From Cryptomeria japonica (Eukaryota > Streptophyta > Pinopsida > Cupressales > Cupressaceae), in NCBI RefSeq assembly GCF_030272615.1, contig NC_081410.1, positions 509,176,942 through 509,240,941 on the forward strand: 64,000 nt of DNA. The letters run 5' to 3'. Below are positions 54,612 to 64,000 of this stretch, in pieces (positions within the stretch are counted from its first letter, which is position 1; the number at the start of each line of letters is the position of its first letter). Below the pieces are notes generated by a model, which saw only the letters and a program-made list of their open reading frames with translations, made no database searches and was not told where the DNA came from. The translations under genes were made by a program, and so were the position numbers.

Positions 54612-55650
54612 TTTTCACATTTGCACTTTCTACTATTTTGTTAGATGATTTGATTAGACATTTAAATGCTTTTCTTCTAGAAGAATAACCTAGAAATGTT
54701 CCTTCTTCACTTTTATGATCAAACTTGCCATTTCTATCATCTTTATGAACATAGCATCTACTTCCAAAGATTTTAAAATAACTAACATTAGGTTTCTTAT
54801 CATACCAGATCTCATATGGTGTCTTCAAAGTACCTTTCTTCAATTGAACTCGGTTCAAGGTGTAAACAGCTGTGCTTATTGCTTCTCTCCAGAATGTTTG
54901 TGGCACCTTCTTTTCAATCATCAATGTTCTAGCACAATCCACAATAGATCTGTTTCTTCTTTCAGCTATTCCATTCTGCTATGGAGTTCTCGGTGCAGAG
55001 ACTTGTCTTTTAATACCATGATCATTGCAGAATAAGTTGAATTCATCAGATGTGAACTCTCCTCCTCTATCTGATCTAAGACATTTCAATTGTCTTCCTA
55101 TTTCATTTTCAACTCTTGCCTTGTACCATTTAAACATTTGAAAAGCTTCTGATTTTTCTTTTAAAAACATTACTGACATCATCCTTGAATAGTCATCCAC
55201 AAATAATATGAAATACTTATCACCATAATAACTTTGAACTTTCATAGGACCACAAAGATCAGTGTGCACTAGATCTAAAATTCCCTTACAAGTGTAAGAC
55301 TTACTTGTAAAGCTTGATCTTGTCATCTTACCCATCTGGCATCCTCGGCACATAGCATTCTCAGGTTTTTCAAGACTCGGTAGACCTCTTACTCTGTGCT
55401 TCTTACTTATTTTGATCAAATTATCAAAATTTACATGACAAAACCTCTTATGCCATAGCCAGGTATCATCAATCTTTACATACAAACACTTATTCCGAGT
55501 TGAGTCAAGGTGAAATGTATTACCTTTTGTTTGTGTCCTGGTAGCAGCTAACTTTTCATTCTTGTCATGAATTTTGACAATTCCTTTCTGAAATTCTATT
55601 CGGTAACCTGTGTTGTTTAGCTGTGCTACACTCAACAAATTGTATTTCAA
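54508..55650 (-). pseudogene. E4 integrase
   Basis: The GAG-pre-integrase/zinc part LWHKRFCHVNFDNLIKISKK with CRGCQMGKM gives HHCC. The core has Asp in LDLVHTDLCGPMKV, Asp in LKCLRSDRGGEFTSDEF and, after a TAG in SAPRTP/QNGIAERRNRS, the catalytic Glu in AERRNR. Then come TFWREAISTAVYTLNRVQLK and FGSRCYVHKDD with KFDHKSEEGTFLGYS. Residues for DDE catalysis are all visible. The TAG (about 54976) stands where Gln (QQNG) is usual, and a TGA separates it from the protease frame. It integrates element DNA. Confidence 0.93.
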
Positions 55651-55674
55651 ACCTTCAACCCAATAAACATCATT

Positions 55675-56973
55675 TCATTTTGCATTATCATGAAGTGTTA
55701 TAGATCCTTTACCTTTTACCGGACATGGTGCATCATTACCAAATCTAACATAGCCTCCACCATAATCTTCTAACATAACAAACTTGTGTTTATCTCCTGT
55801 CATATGATGTGAGCATTCACTATCTATAATCCAAGAATCATTAGTGTTTATGTGAGATATTAGGGCTTTTTCTTCATACCTTTCTTCATCTGATCTATCC
55901 TTGATAGCCACATAAACTACTTCCTCTGTATCAGTCTCATCTGATTTATCATTGTTAGATTCCTCATCAACTATTAAGCATGTCTTTCTATCTCTTCTTC
56001 TAAAGTCTTGATGTCCGCTGTAATGGTTATCTTTCTGTCTGTCATCTCGGTAATCTCTCTTTTCAGTAAAATCTTTGTCAGGATAGTTAGAAGCCATATG
56101 TCCTATCTTATCACAATTGAAACATTTCAAAGGTAGTTTTCCTTTATACTTACCTTTGCCTCTTGGTAACCTTTTGGCTAATAGTGCTTCAAACTCTTCT
56201 TGCTTTCTGATTTCCTCATATAGTTTGTGTACTTCTTCCATGTTCTTTTGAAATCTTTCACTTGCTCCACTGTGATCTCCTTCAGAGTACTTATACTTTC
56301 TTTCACTGTAATCATTAGATTCATCAAGATGAAAAGAACTAAATGCAGATTCAACTTTATTTATCGAAGATCCACTTTTATAAAAATTACTTAACTCAAA
56401 TGCATGTAGCTTACCAATAGTAGCATCCAAGGAAACTAGCATATTAGGTATAGACCTTAATTCATTGATTGTAGAGACTCGGATTGCATAAGCTGGTAGA
56501 AGGGTTCTTAACAACTTACTTGTTGTATCATTTTCTTTAATAGTTCCACCTGCTCCTTTAATTTGATTGGCAATCTCCTTTAGTCTTGTACAGTACTGAG
56601 TTATGTTCTCACATTCATTCATCCTCATAGATTCAAGTTGTCCTCTCAGACTGTCTACTTTTTCTCTTTGAACATGTTCATCTCCTCCATATACTGATAT
56701 GAGCTTATCCCACAATGCCTTTGCATCATTGCAGCCTTCTAGATCATTAAACTCTGAATCAGTCAATGCAGATGTTATTTCAATCATTGCTTGAATATGT
56801 TCTTGCTTTGCCTTTATCTCTTCCATAGTCAGTGGATAGGTGCTCGATGTGACAAAATCATTCTCTAGATAGTATACATCATATTCTCCAACTCCTGATA
56901 GATGTAGCTTCATCCTTTTTTTCCATGTAGAGAAACTTGACTTGTTCAGCTTTGGTGCATCCCTCTTATACAT
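55675..56973 (-). pseudogene. E4 gag and protease
   Basis: 432 open codons from MYKRDAPKLNKSSFSTWKKR. The copia gag (UBN2-type) region has FNDLEGCNDAKALWDKLISV, LESMRMNECENITQYCTRLK and LLRTLLPAYAIRVSTI. The knuckle CFNCDKIGHMASNY has lost its last Cys. Protease: DSWIIDSECSHHMTGD, the copia loop IDSGCSxHMTG with Gly changed to Glu, followed by YVRFGNDAPCPVKGKGSI. The frame ends at a TGA where pol should continue (NDVYWVEGLKYNLLSVAQL). The catalytic Asp is present but the Gly-to-Glu change probably harms the active-site turn. Confidence 0.92.
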
Positions 56974-57018
56974 CTTTGGATCTTTAACTCAAGTGCCTTT
57001 AAACTTTCCTTCCGGAGT

Positions 57019-57035
57019 CCAAAGCTTTGATACGA
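57019..57035 (-). promoter_or_regulatory. E4 primer binding site (initiator Met type)
   Basis: Sense strand TTCGTATCAAAGCTTTG follows the 5' LTR. It matches TGGTATCAGAGC with changes at the second and third positions and in the middle, similar to the E3 site. Confidence 0.75.
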
Positions 57036-57037
57036 AT

Positions 57038-58546
57038 TGATAGTTCTGATACTTATATAAGTATAGATCCAATAGCCAACAAGATGAAAGGGGGGTGGGT
57101 GAATCATACAAACTTAATCATCCATAAAGACATCAGATTCACCCTTTGTAACATATATATCAGTCATATATCCAAAATTGTCAAACATATAAACTCAAAA
57201 GCATATGAACAATATAAATCTCATAACACCAAATTTAACATGGAAACCACTATGGGATTTTGGACCCACTAAGAAATATACTCTTCTAGAGTATGCTCAG
57301 TTAAAAGCAAATCCTGTTAAAGATTACAAACACATTGCTAGATGTGACCCGGTTAAGGGATTTCCCTCAGATATGTTAGGATCTTCACTTTGTTAGAAGT
57401 GACCTTGTCAAAGGATTTCAAACACTCAATTAGAATGTCACCTTGCTAGAGGATTTACATATAAGATTGTTAAGTCCATTGGGTTAAGAGATTTTTCATC
57501 ACTTTCACAAAATAGCAGTAATAAAAATCTATCTACAACTTCACATCTAAAATGCTAAAGCAAATTCTTATTTGTTCAATATAATCTAGATATAGAACGA
57601 ATCTTGTCTATCTGTTGGGCTTCTATACTCTGTTATTCTAACAGATCTTCAAGCTTCTGTGCTTGGTAATCACTATGTAGCATCCCTGTGCATACACTTG
57701 CCCGCATACATTGTTTATCAATAGTTTCCTATGTATAAACAATTAGGTAACCGCTTAATCTCCTTGATCACATTTCCCATGATCAATCATAGCCATTAGA
57801 TTTTCAATCTTGTTTGAGGTTCAATGCATCTTTCGATCTGAAAACATTTTACCCCACCTTCGAATTTGTATAATAGTCTTGGAACTTGTGCCAGGGTATT
57901 GCGGTTCAATCTGAGCTGTAGATCTTCATGCCGACTTTTCATTTCCTTAGATTTGTTAACAAACTTCTTCCATGGCTTACCAATCATTTGATCCACTCCA
58001 GCTCATCAACTTCCTTCATTAAATACTGCATGTAAACATTTAATGCTTTCTATTATAGCTCGATTACAACTCGGTAACAACTCGGTGAATACTAAACTTC
58101 ACTCGGTAGACATTCCGCCTTCATTAACCGATAGCGATAACCTTAGGGTTTACTGACTAGGTTCTTTGCTTGATAACATAGTATAGTATTAACCTTTACA
58201 TTTTACAACATATGTATGATGTTAAAACAATCTAAAACATCATGATCTCATCATTGTCTGACTCGATAGTAGTTTCCCATTGAATACCTTATTCATCCCC
58301 TTATTCATCATATTCTCTCCTGTGTCTTTTACTGACATCTTTATAATCTTCATATCATACTTCTCAAGATATGGCAACATCATACTGAATTAGAAAATCA
58401 TTTCTTGACATCAATGACAAAATAATAATATCAAGATAGTAAAACATCTTTAATCAGTTATATCCATAATCATCAACAACCTTCTCAATATCCTTAAGAA
58501 ATGCCAACAATCTTTCATTGTCTGTTATAATGCGATATTGCCAACA
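57038..58546 (-). repeat. E4 5' LTR
   Basis: 1,509 bp, the partner of 50814-52340, same termini. The ACTCGGTA cluster lies at about 58060-58125. Confidence 0.93.
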
Positions 58547-58550
58547 ATCT

Positions 58551-60235
58551 GTGTGCCCTCCCTAGATCTAGGTCAGAACATAGTGCAATCGTTCTCTCCT
58601 TGGAAGAGACCACAAGGAAAAAATTCTACCCCTCTAGATATGAGATCATGTTGTCTCTACACCCGAATTTTAGACCATTGGTGGAACATCCCTATCAATG
58701 GTATCTCTATGTACAGTGTGGCCCAAGAAAATTAAATTCCAAGGGAAAACTTTAAAGGGTAGAACTGTTACTCTTTTGGGAATATCTTTGAGAAAAATAA
58801 AGCTATTACAACTCACCTAGACATTATACAGAAGAAAATAGAAGATAGTTGTGCTTCTTAGGAAAATTTTATGGAGCAGATCATGCTAAGAGATCAATGG
58901 TTTAGATTAAATAATAAATAAGAGGTCTTTTCGGAAATAAAATTCAAGGATACAATGGCTTATTGAAGGAGATAAAAATACCAAATTCTTCCATAAATCT
59001 ACAATGAAGCATAGGAGTAGGAACATGATAAGATAGCTTTAGAAGGAAGATGGATCATTTACAGAAGATGAGAAAGAGATGCCTAAGATGTTTCTTAAAT
59101 TATTTAGATAGCATATATCTCTAATATCCAAACTCGATTTGAAGGCCCTTGTGGCTTGCTTGAAATGATCCCAAAAATCATTACCGAGGAGGACTCAAGG
59201 TCTTTGCTAAATGTCAGGGTGTCCCTTCAAGAGGTCAAAGATGTAGTTTTTCCTTTGGTGTGTTCAAGACCCCAGGCCATGATGGGTTCCCTACCACTTT
59301 CTTCCAAGAGTATTGGGATGTCATTGGTATGGACATCTTCAATGGTGTGAAGGAATTCTTCAAGTCTAGTAAACTCCTCAACCAAGTTAACTCTACCTTC
59401 ATGGCTTTAATTTCTAAAAATGATAATGTTGTTTCCTTAAAGGACTTTAGACCTATTAGCCTATGTAGCACTATGTATAAAATTACATCAAAAGTTATTG
59501 TTAATAGGCTCAAAGCTATGCTGGATAAAATGATCTCTTTCAATTAAAAAGGCTTTCACCAACGAATATACATTATCGATGCGATTATTGCTTGTCGTGA
59601 ACTTGTTTACTCTATGGATAAAAAAAAAATATCATGTATGGATTTTAAATTAGATATCACTAAAGCCTATGATAGAGTTTCTTGGAACTTTCTTTTTGAA
59701 GTGTTTAAAAATTTTGGATTCAAGGATAAATTCCTGAAGATGATAGTTCAACGTGTCATGACTCCTAAGTTTTCCTGTTCTAATAAATGGTTCTCCTAGT
59801 GGTTATTTTTCTTGTGGAAGAGTTCTTTACCAAGGTGACCCTCTATCCTCATATTCATTCACTATTGTTGTTGATGTCTTGGGAAGAAATATTGAAAAAC
59901 TTAGAAGGAAAGGAAGTCTAAGAGGTGTAAAAGCTACCTCAAACTATGCATCCTATACCACATCAATAGTTCACGGATGATACCATCATCTTTGGTGAAT
60001 CCTACATCTCAAAGGCCAAATGATGGAAGGTGATTTTAGACAATAATGCTAAGATTTCAGGGTAGCATATAAAATATGTAAAGAGTAAGCTATTCTCCAT
60101 GAATGTTGGTAATAACCTTCATGTTAAAATCACTACAGTCCTATTTTATTAGATTGCTGCTTTACTGAATTCTTATCTTGGATTACGTCTTCTCTCTAAG
60201 TCCCCCTCTACCCTTTTTTGGAATGGTATCATTGA
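58551..60235 (+). pseudogene. LINE ORF2: endonuclease end and reverse transcriptase
   Basis: SRSEHSAIVLSLEE is the SDHxPI end of the APE endonuclease. WLIEGDKNTKFFHKSTMKHR is the conserved link to RT. The RT shows PGHDGFPTTFFQEYWDVIG, STFMALISKNDNVVSLKDFR with PISLCSTMYKI, and MDFKLDITKAYDRVSWNFLF (motif A with Asp). The catalytic box reads FTDDT (59970-59984) where FADDT is usual; both Asps are kept. Several stops and shifts interrupt it. It would nick DNA and prime reverse transcription at the target; this copy is dead. Confidence 0.85.
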
Positions 60236-61060
60236 AAGGTTTCAAAAGAAGTTAGCGGGATGGAAGGGAAAACTCCTTAGTCTTGCGAGATAAATTCAGC
60301 TAGTCAAATTATGCCTTCAAAATATTCATGTTTACTACCTCTCCCTCTTCAAGATGATAGGATAGAAAAAATCCTTTTTTTTTTGTATGGATGGAGACTG
60401 AAGAGAAAACCAAACTTTTCGCTGTGGCCTAGGATAAAGTATGTTGCTCTATTAATGCTAGTGGGCTTGGCATAAGAAAAAACAAGTCCTTCAATACGAC
60501 CTTAATCTCCAAAATTGGTTGGCAACTAGTAGAAGGGAAAAAGAACTACACAAGTATCATTAGTGCTAAATAACTATATAATACTAGAAGTTGCTACTTT
60601 CTTAGCAAGAGAGAATCACCCTCAGGCTCATGCATAGGAAATAATGTCTCTAAAACTAAATCTATTCTCAAAAAATGTGGAAAAGGGTTAGTAGGGAATG
60701 AAAAAAGAATTAGATTATGGGATGATGTTTGGATTAAGGACTCAACTCTTTCAAAATTACCTCAATTCAATAAAATCAAGAAAATTCTCATCAAAAGTTG
60801 TGGTAAATTTGTTCGTGATTATATTATATGTTAGGGGGACAAAGCTAGCTGGAAAATATAGGATAAAAAGGTGCTTAGAAATGGGGATATCCCAGTCCAC
60901 CTTTGTGGTCAATTGGTGAAATAGGCTCAATCATTGAATACTTATTTAGGTGATTGTTCATTCTCTTTGAATTTCAATGATGAATGGATTTGGTGACCTC
61001 AAACCCCTCTAGAGCCTTCTCAATTAAGTCAATCTACCATGTCATTGTGGATGATCCAAA
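60236..61060 (+). pseudogene. LINE ORF2: region between RT and zf-RVT
   Basis: Decayed C-terminal ORF2 sequence. FWNGIIERFQKKLAGWKGKL and LSLAR (60220-60290) match the LINE segment after RT (FxxIIERxxxKLAGWKGxLLSxAGR). Later frames such as 60698-60919 are disrupted, with KSILKKCGKGLVGNEKRIRL nearby. Confidence 0.65.
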
Positions 61061-61079
61061 ACACAACTTCTTCTTAAAA

Positions 61080-62100
61080 AAAATTGGATTAGAGATGTTT
61101 TACCCAAGGTTAATTACTTTTGGTGGGCTACTGCTCATGGAAGAATTTTGATGATTGATGATCTAAATCGAAGAGGGTTCTCATTGGTTAATAGATGCAT
61201 CCTATTCTACAAAGACCTTGAAAGCATTAACCATTTGTTTCTACACTGCTAATTTTCCAAGGAAATTTGGGATGAGATGCTTGCACATCTAGGAATCTGT
61301 TGGACCCTCCTAGATAATATGAAAGACTTTACTGAATAATGGTCCCATAGCCCTTTTACCCACCCAATTATCAGAAACCCATGGCTTCAAATTTGCCCTT
61401 TTATGCCTTGGAATTTATGCAAGGAAATGATTAATAGGGTGTTTAGAGATGAAGCCCAGAGTAGCAAGGTATTATTTAATGTCATTAAGCAATGGGTAAA
61501 GGAGAATATAATGTGACTCAATCATAGAATTCTAAGGTGATGCCAAAGCTAATTGACCTCAGATTAAAGCAGATATGGGGAGCTAACCATAGTCTTGTCA
61601 GAATGAATTGACATAATATGATCCTAAGAAAGAACTGCACCTGGATTCCTCTGGAGTCTGAAGGTTGGCTATAGTGCAATTTTGATGGCTATTCAAAAGA
61701 GATCCCTAGTTTATTAGGGGCAAGTAATATTATAAGATACCACAAAGGGTTTATGATAGAATGTTACTATGAAAATTTGGGAAAAGGATCAAATAACAAA
61801 GCTGAGGCAATGGCGGCCTGATAGGGTCTGTCATGCCTCCATTACCACAATGGCAAAAATGTTATTCTTGAAGGAGATTCAAAAAGTGTTTTGAATTACC
61901 TCTATGGTAATGGAAATGTTCCCTTAGAGATAAACTACATTATTAGGAACTGCAGAAGGATATTGGGCCTCTTTTGTAAAATCAAAATCCAACATACTTA
62001 TAGGGAAGGAAACTACGTGGCAGATGAGGCTTCCAATTAGGGCTTAACTAAAAAAGAATGGTGTTACTTTAATTATATCAAGAGCTCATTTGGATTATAA
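61080..62100 (+). pseudogene. LINE ORF2: zf-RVT region and RNase H
   Basis: NYFWWATAHGRILMIDDLNR and ESINHLFLHC (61100-61260) are the zinc-binding zf-RVT region, with the SxxHLFxHC pattern. The RNase H at about 61670-62060 has CNFDGYSKEIPSLLGASNII (Asp), NNKAEAMAA (Glu), VILEGDSKSVLNYLYGNG (Asp) and TYREGNYVADEASN (Asp), so all four catalytic positions are visible. TGA and TAG stops occur inside. RNase H at the LINE C-terminus is typical of plant L1 elements. Confidence 0.83.
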
Positions 62101-62177
62101 AATATCCTGGCAAAGGAACAAGTAAAACCCTTCCTATTTGACTTGGTCAATTATTTGGGGACTTAATAGCACCATGG

Positions 62178-63500
62178 GTGCTTCCATCCTTATTCATTAA
62201 TATGCATGCTAAGAATTTTCCAATTCAAATATTTCGCTTGATGACTTATAAGAAGGTGACTAGGATTTTGATTGGATGGATGATTTGGGTGATGTGTTCG
62301 ATGCCCAATAGGTTAATTAGTGATGTGGATGTTATTAATTCAAATTATATAGCTACACATACGGTTCCTTTTCCGTCTTGCCTTACTTTAATGAATATAG
62401 ATGGAAAAATCATTCGATGGAAAGGTGATAGGCTTGTTAATCAATGTGGCATAATTTACCATAATGTGAATGGGATGCTAACATGTGTGGATAGAAAAAT
62501 CTATCAAGCCAAAAATAGAATTATAAATGAATATCTTTTAACGGACAAGACAACATCTAAAATTTGTAGTTTTTTTTCCAGTTGCTTTCATACTTTTTGT
62601 TTCTACACTGTGAAGAATCCTACTGATATGGGGGGCCCTTTGAAGAGAACAAAGCCAAGGAGTTGCAAAGAACTACAAAAGAATGGAGAGGTTTGGGAAC
62701 TCTTTCACAAAGTCGGCATGACTTCTCTTTTTTTACCATGAAAGATTACAATAAGGATTTATCAGCAAGGTTCTGCAATTCTTACCAGTATGGAGAAGTG
62801 ACTATTGGTTGCATCTCCTTTGTGGTATTGCCAGAGCTTATAGCTGAGGTGACAAGGTTGCAGAATGAAGGGGAGAAAGTGGAAAGGTGAAGGTACGAAG
62901 ATTACAAATGCTACATGAAAAAATTCTTCAAGAAAGGTGAGCAACCGATCGTGGTTCAAAATGGGTATGGTCATTTTGTTTTCCCTAAGCCCTAGTCTAT
63001 AGCTATATTTCACCTTAGAGGACCGTTATACTTTGGTGCATGGTTACCATTTCCCCATTTTGAATCATATTTGGCATGGAGATAGGACTAATTTACCCTA
63101 TTTTCTTTTTACTTCCCTGGAGTCTAGCATTCCTAATGGAGCCAATCCTCTACTACATCAAGGGCTAATCTATATCATGTACATGTATGCTTTTGGCCAC
63201 TCCCCTAAGCGCAGACATCTGATCTCCCTGCCTAGTAATGCTAAACCTAATGATGAAATTTGTGGGTCCTTTGTAAAAAATGAGTTAATTGAAACCAATC
63301 CCCTGTGTTTGCCTGATAGTAGTCCTCTAACCAAATTGAAGGGAAATAAACCTCAGGTTGAACATAATATGGAATCCCTTGAGGTTGCTCTGCTAAAAAC
63401 CAACCTAGATAAGACAAAATCATAAACCCCTAAAAATAGCTCTATAAAAGCCCAAAAGCTTGAAAATGACTCTACTAAGAAAAGCATTACCATTAACCTT
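62178..63500 (+). pseudogene. Decayed transposon-protein-like ORF, possible relative of the E3 second ORF
   Basis: Open to 62741 (MLPSLFINMHAKNFPIQIFR onward, with IMNIDGKIIRWKGDRLV-like sequence and KRTKPRSCKELQKNGEVWEL). It continues in another frame as FFTMKDYNKDLSARFCNSYQ, YGEVTIGCISFVVLPELIAE and VTRLQNEGEK, then FFKKGEQPIVVQNGYGHFVF. After a shift come LVHGYHFPILNHIWHGDRTN and LLHQGLIYIMYMYAFG (63033-63425). The KD-x8-S-x3-GE...I.EV..L block parallels FPKDVIRIVLSRVHGE... KEVIGLP in E3. I cannot name the family; a putative plant transposon protein is the best guess. Confidence 0.45.
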
Positions 63501-63538
63501 GACTTGCAGGGCTCGAAGAAAGAAGAAGAGAGATAAAA

Positions 63539-64000
63539 TTACTCCTTTACTTATATAATTTTATTTTTCATAAGAAAAAAACTTGAAATTGTTACCACAA
63601 ATATAACTAACTTTATTATTTGGTATCAGCATCATATGATGGTTAATTTGTGGTGTTGTTGTTCTTGCCATCAAGGTTCAAATCCCGTTAGTGGTGCTAT
63701 TGTTGAATTTTTGAATGGGGATGAGGTCCTTTTTTTGTGACCTCACTGATTCATAGCTACGACTTCATAAAAACAAAAAATATTACTCTGATTAAAGATA
63801 TTAGTTTTTCACAATCCATAAAGTTGCTTGATGCAAAAAAATGCACACTATCTTGTCTAGAAATAGTAGCAAGGAACTAGCTCCGATCTTTAATAAAATT
63901 GTCAACTCTTTAACCACTTTGAACATTTATTGTATTTCACTACCTATTTCCTACAAAAATTATACAATTAAATTTCTACCTATTTATTGATAATGTTACT
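63539..64000 (+). repeat. 490-bp dispersed repeat, copy 2 (cut by window end)
   Basis: Same-orientation partner of 5466-5955, from ACTCCTTTACTTATATAATT to the window end. Confidence 0.8.
63619..63772 (+). mobile_element. tRNA-derived SINE-like core, copy 2
   Basis: Box-A-like TCATATGATGG (63632-63642) and box B GGTTCAAATCC (63675-63685), an exact fit to GGTTCRANTCC, with an A-rich stretch at about 63760-63775. Partner of 5545-5731. Confidence 0.45.

Larger units (their letters stand above)
50814..58546 (-). mobile_element. E4: Ty1/copia retrotransposon inside the LINE
   Basis: 7.7 kb on the minus strand. 5' LTR 57038-58546, 3' LTR 50814-52340. Met-type PBS just left of the 5' LTR (57019-57035), PPT at 52341-52354. 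One gag-pol frame order (gag, protease, integrase, RT, RNase H) is broken by a few stops. The LTRs are alike with a few percent mismatch by eye. Target duplication is not evident: flanks are TTGTG on the left and ATCTGTG on the right. PBS, PPT set and C-run point to a Sirevirus-like copia. Confidence 0.92.
49513..62160 (+). mobile_element. L1-type LINE, split by E4
   Basis: ORF1 (DUF4283-like with a CCHC knuckle) lies at 49513-50640 and the start of ORF2 endonuclease at 50696-50813. After the E4 insertion come the endonuclease end, RT, zf-RVT region and RNase H at 58551-62100. The 5' end is missing where E3 abuts. About 500 bp of endonuclease is absent across the E4 insertion. No poly-A tail or target duplication could be fixed. 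Confidence 0.82.

Overview
The window is AT-rich nuclear DNA from a large, repeat-laden seed-plant genome. A conifer or other gymnosperm is my guess, from the big old Ty3/gypsy elements, a plant L1-type LINE and plant-mobile-domain genes inside retroelements; no species-level marker is visible. I found no convincing host gene, no rRNA or tRNA gene and no CRISPR array. Nearly everything recognisable is a retroelement, and most reading frames are broken, often by TAG at expected Gln or Trp codons.

Layout. 1-9162: AT-rich DNA with old fragments: a dispersed repeat pair (about 2.03-2.48 and 8.17-8.65 kb), a LINE RNase H remnant (4.8-5.24 kb), a 490-bp repeat carrying a tRNA-like SINE core (5.47-5.96 kb, again at 63.54-64.0 kb) and a gypsy protease scrap (8.65-8.94 kb). 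9168-26005: element E1, a complete 16.8-kb Ty3/gypsy element of Tat type on the minus strand, with LTRs, primer binding site, polypurine tract and a perfect AATAG target duplication. 26809-42830: element E2, a related but distinct 16.0-kb Tat-type element on the plus strand, duplication ATTAT. Both order their parts gag, protease, G-patch-like segment, RT, degenerate native RNase H, second (archaeal-type) RNase H, integrase, then an ANTISENSE plant-mobile-domain (PMD) gene before the 3' LTR.

43352-49512: element E3, a non-autonomous LTR element with copia-type signals. It has a coiled-coil and zinc-knuckle gag-like protein and a second long decayed ORF (about 1,100 codons) of unrecognised function, with no protease, integrase or RT. 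49513-62160: an L1-type LINE on the plus strand, abutting E3 and split by element E4 (50814-58546, minus strand), a Ty1/copia element with 1.5-kb LTRs. E3 and E4 share 3' priming sequence, Met-type primer site and a C-run near the LTR end, so E3 may have used E4-like machinery. 62.2-63.5 kb holds another decayed ORF that may be distantly related to the E3 protein.

Main candidates for something new are (a) E3 and its second protein; (b) the sense gag-pol plus antisense PMD layout in two diverged Tat elements; and (c) family-specific degenerate short-motif arrays lying upstream of gag and, in the same orientation relative to the gene, upstream of the antisense PMD gene. All alignments were made by eye.
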